Positions 14,091 to 24,700 of a stretch of 64,000 nt of DNA are shown piece by piece. Below the pieces are notes generated by a model. That model did not search any database, was not told where the DNA came from, and worked only from the letters and a program-made list of their open reading frames with translations. The stretch's first letter is position 1. Each line of letters begins with the position of its first letter. The position numbers and the translations under genes were made by a program. This stretch comes from Phaeosaccion multiseriatum (lineage: Eukaryota > Ochrophyta, other classes), in contig OZ218953.1 in assembly GCA_965112735.1 (NCBI GenBank), forward strand, positions 2,232,001 through 2,296,000, in the 5' to 3' direction.

Positions 14091-16609
14091 CCCGATGATC
14101 CCGAGGGGGTGACCTCGAGGGGAGCTTCCCCGTCCGCGCAGCACACCTGCCGTTGGTCATTCAAGAGGGGGAAGGATCAGGACGGAAGCACACAACAACC
14201 GCATAAGCAACAGCAAGAGCTGTTTCTTCTTCCCTTCTTCTCGTATCAACTGCACCTCACAGCCGCCCACGGACGTCCAACTCGACTCACCATTTGCTGC
14301 TGCTCGGCTTGCTCATGGTGCTCTCTACGGGCCCTGGCAAGCGGAGCAAGCGTAGGCAGTAGCGCCCCCGCCACCTCCTCTGCCAGCCCTGCTGGGTCCT
14401 GGAGAGGCTTCTGGGTGTGGTGATCCTGTCCTTCGGAGGAGACAGGCTGAAGGACCAGTTTGAGGACCAGTACGATGGTGGAATAGAGGTGCCGACTCAG
14501 CGTGGAGGACGACAGCGACACCACCGCCGAGGAGGGAGCGGAGGAGGAAGACGTAGCGCTTGATGTAGGCGCACACTGAGCTGAGCAGTGATGCGATGAG
14601 TCCGAAGCAGTTGGTGATACAGCGGTGGCAGCAAGCCAACAAGGAGACGCGGGCACAGCTCGATCGGCCTCCAGCAGCCCTCGAAGCACCGCAGCCAACG
14701 CCGGGAGGTGCGGAAGGACACCAGGCCCTTCCTCCTCCTCCTCCTCCTCCTCCTCCTCCTCCTCCTCCTCCTCCTCCTCCTCCTCCTCCTCCTCCTCCTC
14801 CTCCTCCTCCTCCTCCTCCTCCTCCTCCTCCCCGTCTGCTGCTGCTGTATGGCCAACCGCTCCTTCTGCTGCTGCTGCTGCGGCCGCCCTCCGTCTCGGA
14901 TTCCCCTCCAAGCTCGTGGCGAGTACGATAGAGAGCGCGAGGAGCAAAACACCCTTGGCCTCCCCCGAGGACACCACAATCCACCTTCCCTTGGCGTCGC
15001 TGCCCCTCAGCCAGCCTAGCAGGAACGGCAGCATGGCCGCTCCCTGGCCTGCCGAGAGGCTACGGCAGTAGGAGGGTAGGGCCTTGAGGATTCCCGTGCT
15101 GAGCAGACGGTCAAGCTGAGCCCCCCGCCGAGTCAGCCCCTGCTGACTGACAAACAAGGCGCTGGGGCTGTAGGGAATCACAAGCCTGACCTCCCCTGCG
15201 GGTGCTGCTGCTGTATCACCAACTGCAAGTGTTGCAGCCATTGCAGCCGAATCGACAACACATACTGCTGCTGCTTTACCAACTCCTTCGGCCGGACTGG
15301 GAGGGGCTGTCCTGCCGTCCCAGGCCGAAGCTGCTGCGGCCGCAGTCGAGGCTTCTACTCCTGACGCGCAATGGGAAGCGATGGAGTTCAAGCTCAAAGA
15401 GTGCGGCAAGAGGCCCACAAGGCCTGCCACCACCTCAGGGCCCTCCTCCAGGGCGTGCTTCACTCCCTTCGTTCCCGTGCCACAACCTCCTCTTCCCTCT
15501 CCTCGCGGCCACGTGGTGCACTGAAAGGCCCGCATCAGCAGTAGAGCCTCCGCCAGCCCGCTTGCTGCCTCTCCCCTGACCAGACAGCGCCTCCCCACGG
15601 CCGTGGCCAACGGAAGGAGGGTCGTGCAGAGCTCGCCGAAGTAGCGCACGGCCTCCTCGATGCTCGTCCGACAGTAGTGATGCGGTTCGGCTTCTTGCAG
15701 CCTCGGCCCTGTGCTGGCGTTTGGTCTCTCCTCAGTCGCAGCGACCACAGGAGCAGTAGCAGTAGTAGAGACAGCAGTAGCAGCAGTAGCATTGACAGCA
15801 GCAGCAGCAGCAGCAGCAGCAGTAGGAGTAGGAGGAGCTGCAGTGGTGGTGGAGGAGCTCGTCGGACACCGCGTGGCGCAGCCCAGAACCGCACTGTGCA
15901 AGTCTGCCCCCTTCCCACCACTACTTCCACCGCTGTCAGTGATGCCGTCTCTACTGCTCCCCCACCGTGCGTCCGCAGAGTGGACCATACCAAACCTGCT
16001 GCTGCTGCTGCTGCTGCTGCTGTCGCTGTGGCTGTTGCTTCCCCTAAGAAGGAGGCTTTTGAGCAGCTCTGCGTCGCTGCTTGCCTCCGCCAAGTGTCGC
16101 ACATGCTTGGTGGCAACGCGAGAAACCTCGCACGCCATGCACAAAAGGTTGAGCGCTCGCGGGGAAGATGATGATGAAGAAGAAGAAGAAGAAGAAAGAA
16201 GAGGAGGTGGCGTCCCCACAATCCTCCTCACATGAGCCCGGCGCGGGGGCGGAGGCGGAGAAACGAGCACAGGGGAGGGGGGGGGATCCAATGAAGGGCT
16301 CTGTACGGTATTCCCCTTCATCTGACTTGTGCTCTCCCCTCCTTCTCCGACGCAAACCTCGACATGCTGTAAGTCCAACACCGACATCCCAACAGTTGCT
16401 CCACGACCTTCCTCTTGCTTCTCCTTCTCTTTCACCTCCTCCCCTTGCTTCTCCTCCTCCTCCTGCTCCTCCTCTTCTTGCATCTCCTCTTGCTTCTCCT
16501 CCTCTTCAACTTCCTCCTCCTCTTCCTCCTCTTCCTCCTCCTCCTCCTCCTCCTCCTCCTCCTCCTCCTCCTCCTCCTCCTCCTCCTCCTCCTCCTCCTC
16601 CTCCTCCTC

Positions 16610-16643
<34 letters not shown>

Positions 16644-19585
16644 TCCTTGTCATCATCATGATCGCCTTCGTCCAACGCCAATTGCCAAAGAGTCATGAGC
16701 AGCTGGCCTGGATCACACCAAACGAGTGCTCTGGCCAGACTCTGCAGGAATTGAGTGCCCATTCTGCGCAGCTCGAAGCGATCCTCAAGCAGCGCTGCCC
16801 CGACCTGCCCCAGCATGGTGGACATCAGGGCGCCGCCAGAAGGGCTCGCCATCACTCGCTGTAGGAGACTCCCCTCTTCGTCGTCGCCTCGTCCTCGTTG
16901 TTCACCAACGAGAGCTTCAACGCTTTCGTCACTACCCTCACCTCCATCTCCTCCTCCTCCTGCTGCTCTTCGTCTCTTTTCCTCCTTCTCTTGAGGACCA
17001 GCAGCACAACAACCGCCGCTCCTCCCCAGCTGATGCACGTGTTCAGTGACCAACCCTCTCACCACCCCCTCGTACACCATCATCATGCCCTCCCACCCCT
17101 GCCAACAGATCGGCTCAGGAGCGCGGGGAGCAGGAGGAGGATGGTGCTCCCGTCTCTCCTCTCGGAAAGGGTTCCTGCACCCCGCTTCCATCGACGGTGG
17201 AACATGCTCAACCGTGCCCCTGCCCCTGCCCGTGCTCCCCCCCCTCCTCCTCTTCCTTCCAGTCCCTCCTCTCCCCGATGCTGCTGATGCCGTGCAGCCC
17301 GTACCGCGGACGTGGCAATCAGCCCCAGCCCCGTAAGCTCGCGCCGGCTCCTCAACCTCACTACTCCTCTCGCTGCTGCTGCTACTGCCACTGCCGTTGC
17401 TGCTGCACGCTCCACCAGACGGTTCCGGCTGCCGCGGCTGTATCACCAACTCCCCCCCCTCCCACGCCTCCGTGAGGTGCTGTAGTACGCGCACGACTTG
17501 CTCGGGCCGCCCTCCCCTTAACGCCAGACTGTGCAGCCCTCGAGAGGCCTCTTGCCGTACTGTGGATGAGACGTGCTTTAGTGCGCCCGTCAGGCCTGCC
17601 AACAGACGAGGCCAGCGCTCCTGCAGAGCCTCCCTGGGCAGGACGGAGACAGACGCCATTCGATCTAGTAGACCCAATGCGCCTTCCATCTGCTGAGGCG
17701 TAGCCACCGTCGTCGTGTGTATGTGTGTATGGGTGTGTATGTGAGGAGCCGATGGAGGAGGATGGGGGTGCATGAGAGAGCAGCTCTCCTCCTCCTCCTC
17801 CTCCTCCTCCTCCTCCTCCCCGGGGGGAAGCTCACCCACACCCTGCACCGCCGCCGCTGGAGAAACGTCATGTTCTCTTTGAGCTTGCACTTGCCCTTGA
17901 ATGGTAGCAAGCATAATGTCGAAGAGGGCGAGTTTCTTATATCGTTGAACTCCCACATCGAGCTCCACGAGACGCGAAAGCACAGCCTGCGAGGCGCGCC
18001 TCACCTCCAGGTGCTGGCTGCTGTCCAGCATGGTGCAGCATATTGTGTCAACGGCCGCCTCAGCCACCGAGGCTTGCGCAGTGCTGCTGCTGCTACTACT
18101 GCTGCTGCTTAAGAAAGGGGTTGAGCTCAGTCGTACACTCTCATTGGCGCCGTGATTATTCCCTGCTGCCGTCACCTTGTGCTGCAGCTCCTTCTTGAGC
18201 TGGTTGCCCTTCAAGACAGCCTCTAGTCCCAGCAGGAGGCCGTGCGCGCGCTTCCACGCGATGCTTGATGCAGCAGCAGTAGCAGCAACAGCATCAGCCG
18301 TAGCAATTGGTGATACGGCAGCAGCAGTGGCAAATGGACTGCTTGCGTCAAGGGGCGCATCAGAAGCCGAGAGAGGCGGCCGACTTTCCACATGAAGAGC
18401 GTCGGTGCTCGAAACAGCAGCACCACCGCATGCCTTCTTCGTCCTTCCTCCTTCCAGCCCATCCACGAGGCAAGTAAAGAGTCTCTCCACCTGCTGCGCC
18501 GGCATCAACATGCTCAGCTCCACCACTGCACCAGCGGAGAGCTTGCGGACTTGCGACCACGCGTCTGTCAGGCCCAGCAGCAGAAGGGCATTCAGCTCGT
18601 CTGAGATTCGCGCTTCAACGCCAAGCTCGCCTCCACCTTCCGTGCCCCAGCCGGAGTCATGATTTTGATGCTGGCCCTGATCCTGAACTTGATTCTGTCT
18701 CTTTCGGCGCCGCTCACCGCCAGCGATCCTCTTGTCCGTGACCCTCTTAATCACGGGAAGCATCTTTTGTAGCCGGGACGCAGCACGTTCTGACCCACCC
18801 GCTCCATACACACCGGTAGCACCAGCACCAGCACCAGCGCCAACAGCACCAGCAGGAGAAGAGGAACGGGGGGGAGGAGCACTGGCGCTGTTTGCATCCG
18901 CTACGGTCGGTCGCAGCAGCAGCACCTCCCTGCAAAGTCAGTAGGGGACAAAGACGGGCATTGAGCGTTACATCGGGGTTGTAGCCAGAGTTTCACGGCA
19001 AGGGGTGTTGAAAATGGGCCTGCTGACTTGCTCTAGTCTTCTCGCCTCTGTGCAACTGTCGCATGCTTCCTGACCTGAAAGTCTGGAGCAGCTGCAGCCA
19101 CAGCGAGCCATCCCAGCTGCACTCCTCCTCCAGGGCTTGCAAAGCGGCGTGGGATGCCAGTCTCACATGCACCGAAGCTTTAGCACACGAGGGAGTCACC
19201 CGTACATTAGGTTCCAAGAGAGGGCGAGAGTTAAGGACGAGAACGAAAGGGGGGGCAAGAGCAAGATACCAACATTATCTTCGTTTTTCTTACTTGAGGA
19301 GCCATCGGTGGTGACAGTACCCGATGACCAGGTCCACCGGAACCTGCTGAGTGCTGCACCCGTTGCCTCTCTCGCCATGGAGCTGCCACTACTCTGCATG
19401 GAGCTTTCCATCGCTTCGACAGCCTTGTTCGCTGGGGCCGCCAGTCCGTCCACCATGGCGGACACGAGAAGCGGCTCACCGCAAAACTCCAGCGCGTCCC
19501 CTGCTGGGGATCGACATGGTCCTTCCATGGTGCTCGTTTCTCTCTCACCTACCCCACCCCCCCCCTCTCGATGATACGCCGACAC
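13518..19585 (-). CDS. Large HEAT/ARM-like alpha-solenoid protein with low-complexity inserts
   Basis: Five exons (19585-19294, 19177-19075, 18929-14291, 14146-13787, 13625-13518) join in frame to about 1,833 residues. An alternative ATG is at 19528. Helical-repeat segments are visible, for example NALLLLGLTDAWSQVRKLSA, VRRASQAVLSRLVELD, VRQEASRGLHSLALRGG and FLQSLARALVWCDPGQLL. They are separated by long Glu tracts (near 17793-17818, 16500-16640 and 14727-14831) and by Ser, Ala and Gln runs. The tail has Gln-rich stretches and a DWDEDSDWDEE acidic motif, then ends in ...AASGGGDKV. Exon 3 is 4.6 kb and uninterrupted, unlike other genes here. I cannot name the family; a scaffold or transport-type HEAT protein is the best inference. 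Confidence 0.65.
14727..14831. repeat. Coding (TCC/GGA)n run: poly-Glu tract
   Basis: About 105 bp of TCC on the plus strand reads as roughly 33 consecutive Glu in the HEAT-like protein. Confidence 0.9.
16500..16640. repeat. Coding (TCC/GGA)n run: second, longer poly-Glu tract
   Basis: TCC/TCT triplets on the plus strand encode more than 40 nearly uninterrupted Glu in the HEAT-like protein. A Glu/Gln/Lys-rich segment follows. Confidence 0.9.
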
Positions 19586-19700
19586 ACCAATGGTAACCGA
19601 TCGTTGACTTATGCGGCGTTTCAGATCCGCGAATCGGATCGCAATCCTGCAGCCTTCCCTTATTCGGATATCAAGTGCTGGACACTCTTTCTTACATTCC

Positions 19701-21025
19701 TTCGCAAACGTTGAAGTGCTGGAGCAGATTGCCCTCTATACACTAGGATGGATAAAGGCCAGCTTGGGTTAGGATACGACCCGGGAGAGTCTCTAAGTTG
19801 GAGAAATTCTGTTTCTCTCTATACTGTTCTCCACAGCTACTTTCTCTCTCGCTCGTCGCCTCTGCCCCTCTCCCCCCGCAGGCCTCCTCTAATCTCACTC
19901 TCCTATCCCTCACCACTGCCTCCCCCATCCTTCCTTCCTGCGTCCTGTAGCTCAACTCCTCTCCTTCTTTCCTTCCTTCCTTCCTTCCTTCCTTCCTTCC
20001 TTCCTTCCTTCCTTCCTTCCTTCCTTCCTTCCTTCCTTCCTTCCTTCCTTCCTTCCTTCCTTCCTTCCTTCCTTCCTTCCTTCCTTCCTTCCTTCCTTCC
20101 TTCCTTCCTTCCTTCCTTCCTTCCTTCCTTCCTTCCCCACTACCCTCCCCGCCATAAATTCAATGACAGCTGCTGGACAACGGGAGCGTCAAGTGCTTTA
20201 GGCACAACGGCGAGGGCCAGCTCGGACAAGATGACTCGACTGAGTGGGCCATTTCTTCGTCTGGCATGGTGTGTGAGAGGGCAAGAAGATGTCCTTAGTT
20301 CACTTGCTCCGTTCCTGTTTTTGGTGCTTGTCAGCCACGCGCCCTGCTCTCCCCTCCTCCCCCCTGGGGCCTCGTGTGCTGGGCGGCTGACTGGCCTCCA
20401 AAACGGAGACGACCTGTCTGCAGGTGAGTCGTCTAAGGAAATTCCCTCCCCTCTCCACGTATCCTCGCTTTGTGCCACGTTCCCATTCCCACGTGCGCTC
20501 CTCGGTCTTTTGGGGGTTGCACCTGCAAGGCTGGATCTTGCGCGTCGCCTTCTCAGGTCTTTTTTTGGCGGTGGGCTGTGCCTTTGCTTGGGGGCTGTGG
20601 GGCACCTGCGAGGCACCTGTGGGGCACCTGTGGATCACCTGTCGCTATTACGCTCGGCGCATCCGTTACAAGATTCCCAAGGCTGTGGGAGGGAAGGAGA
20701 GCGTGAAAGTCGCTGTCGCGAATGCGATGAACGAGGCCGACCAGATGTCCGAGAGGTACGTCAAGGCTTTCCCGTTCAGAACTGGGAGAGGAGGAGCTAG
20801 CCAAGGAGAGTCTTATATTGTGTGTAGAGTACTGGTTATTGTAGCTTGTTGCCTGGACCGAGGCACGCAGGGGAGACTGGTGCCGTGGTCCGAGAGGGGA
20901 ACGGTGCTGGAGAGAGGGCGATAGGTCGCTTAGATGAGCGTTGTGCCTTGTACAAAGGCATGTAGCATAACAATAGCAGTAGGCTACAGCTATCGGCGGT
21001 AGGGATCATGTTGTTGGGTCGATAT
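19701..21025 (+). pseudogene. Truncated paralog of the RCC1-stalk membrane protein
   Basis: The sequence matches the complete gene downstream at 22031-23019 and again at 29466-29991, with the equivalent of about 6.4 kb between them missing. Retained pieces are part of blade 1 (GQLGLGYDPGESL), the blade-2 exon at about 20167-20271 (LLDNGSVKCF...GQLGQDD), a relic of the 19-nt microexon near 20405-20423, the transmembrane plus cytosolic tail (about 20503-20800) and the 3' UTR. Damage includes loss of the donor after blade 1, a CCTT expansion (19969-20136) where the next exon should be, and AAAACGGAG replacing the AAAAGGGAG acceptor of the microexon. The tail frame remains open to 20924 but its C-terminus differs from the intact gene. 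It is probably non-functional; expression of the tail frame cannot be excluded. Confidence 0.8.
19969..20136. repeat. (CCTT)n microsatellite
   Basis: About 168 bp of pure CCTT lie inside the truncated paralog. They replace the region that carries an exon in the intact gene. Confidence 0.95.
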
Positions 21026-21795
21026 CCCCCCCCCCCTCTCCCTCGAGCGGCTCAGCACGAGTCGGCCCCGTGCACGCCTAGCGGCCTAGGCTCTATGGGA
21101 GAGTGAGTGAGTGAGTGAGTGAGTGAGTGAGTTAGTGAGTGAGTGAGTAAGTGAGTAAGTGAGTGGGTGAGTGGGTGAGTGGGTGAGTGAGCCGAGTGGG
21201 TGGGTGGGTGAGTGGGTGAGTGAGTGAGTGGGTGAGTGAGTGAGTGAGTGAGTGAGTGAGTGAGTGAGTGAGTGAGTGAGTGAGTGAGTGAGAGAGTGAG
21301 AGAGTGAGTAAGTGAGTGAGTGAGTGAGTGAGTGAGTGAGTGAGTGAGTGAGTGAGTGAGTGAGTGTGTGAGCGAGGGGGGGAGAGGGGGGCACGGGGGG
21401 GGGGAGGGAGGGTGGAGTGAGTCAGGGAGTGAGTGAGTGAGTGAGTGAGTGAGGGAGGGAGGGAGGGAGATAACGCCTTTGAGCTCCTGAGCCCGTGATC
21501 GGTAATCGAAGCGTTTCAGAAAATTTTTCCCCTCCCTTTTCAATTTGCACGTACTCCACTCCTCCCGCCCGGCCCTCTGAACAGTACTCCTTACCTCACC
21601 ATAGTCTTGCTTTCTGCATTGGTGATGTGGTGTCTTTTATTGGTTTGGTATCGCTTGTAGTAGACCATCGTAGTAGTTAACATGGTGAAAAATTGAAAGG
21701 AAATTTTAGAGGAGTGGGAGGCGTGCATGTGTGTTGTTGGAAGCACAACCATCAGAGTGTTGCGCAGCTCGGGGTAGGCTTCCGCTTTGTGCGGA
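21026..21795. other. Spacer with (GAGT)n satellite upstream of RCC1 gene
   Basis: GAGT repeats with GGGT variants run from about 21097 to 21460. The remaining 330 bp before the chosen ATG are AT-richer and show no recognised coding segment. They presumably hold the promoter, or a missed first exon, of the RCC1 gene. Confidence 0.6.
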
Positions 21796-24700
21796 ATGTC
21801 TTCGTCGCAGCAGCAGGGCTCGGACACCAGAAGACATTGGCAGAAGCGACGGAAAGAGGAGGCTCGAACCCCAAGAGATGCAGGACGCTCGAGGACACGG
21901 AGGACACGGAGGACACGGTCGCAGCTCCTCTCCGTCGTGTGTGTCTGGTGGATGTCAGCTGCTGAACTCTCCTGCGATGCTGCCACCGTCGCCTGTGCGG
22001 CACAAGATAAAAGTACCTGTGCTCTTCACGTTCCTTCGCAAACGTTGAAGTGCTGGGGCAAGTAAGTTGCGAGAGTGCTGCGAAGGGAGGAGCAGGAGAA
22101 AAACTGTTAATACGCGTGCACTCCCTTCCCTGCTGCCGCATGCCCTCCTTTGCCCCATACAGGAGGGATAACGGCCAGCTTGGACTAGGATATAATCCGG
22201 GAGAGTCCCTAGGAGATGATTCTGGAGAAATGGGAGACAATCTGGTGAGTGAATATGGATGGGTGTCTATCTCCATCTTCCTATCCACGGCCACCATCTC
22301 CCTCGCTCCTCCATTGTCTCGCCTCTGCCCCTCTGCCGCAAGCCTCCTCTCGTCTCACTCCCCTGTGCCTCGCGACTGCTTCTCCGTCCTTCTTCCCGCG
22401 CCTTGCTGAAGGGCTCTGTTGATCTCGGGACCGGCCTGGGCGCAACACAAATCGAAGCGCTGAGTAGCTCCCTGTGTGCGGTACGTAGTACCACAACCAC
22501 GTGAAGGGGGGGATTGGCGGAGCGAGAAGTAGCAACAAGCTTCCCCTACACACCCCTGCACTGTTCGGTCCTGTGGCCCAACTTCTCTCCGGTCCTGTGG
22601 CCCAACTTCTCTCCTTTCCCATCCCCACCCCCTCCCCGCCAAAAATATGCAATGACAGCTGCTGGACGACGGGAGTGTCAAGTGCTTTGGGCTGAACGAT
22701 GAGGGCCAGCTCGGACAAGACGACAACACTGCACGGGGCCTTTCTGCGTCTGACATGGTGTGTAAGAGGCAGAGCAGGAAGCTGTCGTTATTCACTTGCT
22801 CCCGCCGTCTTGACACCTTGGTGCTCATATTGCGTATGCGCCCTCCTCCCCCCTCCCACCCCCGGGGGGCCCGTGTGCTGTGCGGCCGGCTGGCCTCCAA
22901 AAGGGAGACAACTTGTCTGCAGGTGAGTTGTCCGAGGAAAAAGTTCCCTCCCCTCTCCGCACATCCTCGTTTCCTACGCGCCTTACATTTGTTATTATCA
23001 CGTGCGGCTCCTCGGTCTCTGTGCGTGTGCGTCGCTTCCACACTTGCAGTGTATCTCGGAGGAGGCACTGTTACGAGCATTGCAGCGGGCCTCGATTTCG
23101 CATGCGCCCTGCGGAGCACCGGGGCGGTTCGATGGTATGCACGACGAGAAGAAAGACAAACTGTACCCCACCATCCCACCTCAGCCTTTATACAACCACC
23201 TCTGCACTGCTTCTACCACGCCCTCATGTACTGATTTGAATACCCTGCATCTGTGGCTCACATCCTTTTCCTTTCTTTCTGTTCCGCCCTTCGTCGCTCT
23301 CATTTCGATGATGCATTGTTACACGCCAAACATCGCAATGCGTCGCAAAAGCTGGGGGAAGAACACCAAAGGGCAGGTACGAGACAAGCGCGCATCTCCT
23401 CTCGCTCCATTCTATGCCAACCTCGCCTCGCAATAGATGGGAGGGAGGCGGGGGTACACACACGCACCAAGCAACATACACAACAGAGAGAGCGAAAAAG
23501 AAGGAGAGAGACGGAGATAGGCGCAGGGTTAAGAGGGTAAGGAGCCCGCCGGCCTCGTGTGAGACTGTCACGGGACTTGAGCGAGGCTCTTTCCTCACCC
23601 TTACGAGCACTCAGTGGGGCGAGGAACTGGGTTAAGGAAAAGGCAGCTTCTCAGCATTCGAAGCATCACCCCCCCCCCCCCCAATCACTCACTAGCTGTT
23701 CTCTTCTCCTGCCCCCCCCTCTCTGCTCACGCCTGCCCGATGATGACGCCAAGGCGGGACAAGGCATTACCCACTCCATCGGGAAAGACTCAACCTACCC
23801 CATGAGCACACTGGTACGCGCGACTGCCCGCCTCTTTACTGCCGACTTTCTTACCATTCGCGCGATATAAACCGTTGACGGAAGTCTGCCTGCCTGCCTG
23901 CCTACCTGACTAACTGACTGACTGACAGACTAACTGACTGACTAACTGACGCTGCCTCCCTCCCCCCATCCCTCCCTCCTTCCCTCCCTCCCTCCATGCC
24001 TCCCTCCCGACCGCATTGACCGACTGACCGACTGACGGATTAATGAATCGAACACGGGCAGTCCGACATAAGCCTACCCTCGGGCACAACCGCAACAGCG
24101 ATTGCCGCGGGGGGCACCTCCGTATGTGCGGTGAGTAACGACAGTGGACCTACAGCTACCGCTCTGCCACTTCGTCACACAGCCCTGACGCTGTATCCTC
24201 CTGCCGCGCTCCCGCACACGTCCATCCTCTCCCATACACAGATCCTTAGCAATGGAGAAGTTGTCTGCTGGGGAGAAGGAACATCAGGTGAGGTAGTGAG
24301 TACCGCAGGTTTACATTTGGATATCCTTTCGCAGAGGGACAAAGGACGCTGTGCTGTGGCTGATGAGTGTCCGAGAGCTTGTCCCTGGCTGGTCTCTGCA
24401 GCCATAGACTCTCTCGCCTCTCCCCCGACTGGCGTGTGCTCCTCGCTCTCTGAACTGCCTGCTACTGCTGCTGCTGCTGCTGCTGCTGGTGCTGCTGCTT
24501 CTTCCTTTCTGCTCTGCTATCATCCGATACCCCTCCGCGCTCAGGCCAGGTAAGAGAATTGAATGGCTGTGCGCGTGAAGAAGGAGACCTCGGAATATAT
24601 GGTGGCTGACCCCTTGGGGTGCATGGGTGCGAATGGCCATTCCGAGGAATCGCAGGATGGGTACTAGTGCAAGCAAGGGGAAGCGGGACACCATGTGGAC

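Noticed and set aside
21850-21880. GGCTCGAACCCC resembling a tRNA T-arm
   Set aside because: No matching acceptor, D-arm or anticodon structure around it.
21752-22297. Minus-strand 181-aa ORF opposite RCC1 exons
   Set aside because: Shadow of the RCC1 coding exons and introns on the other strand; no domain.
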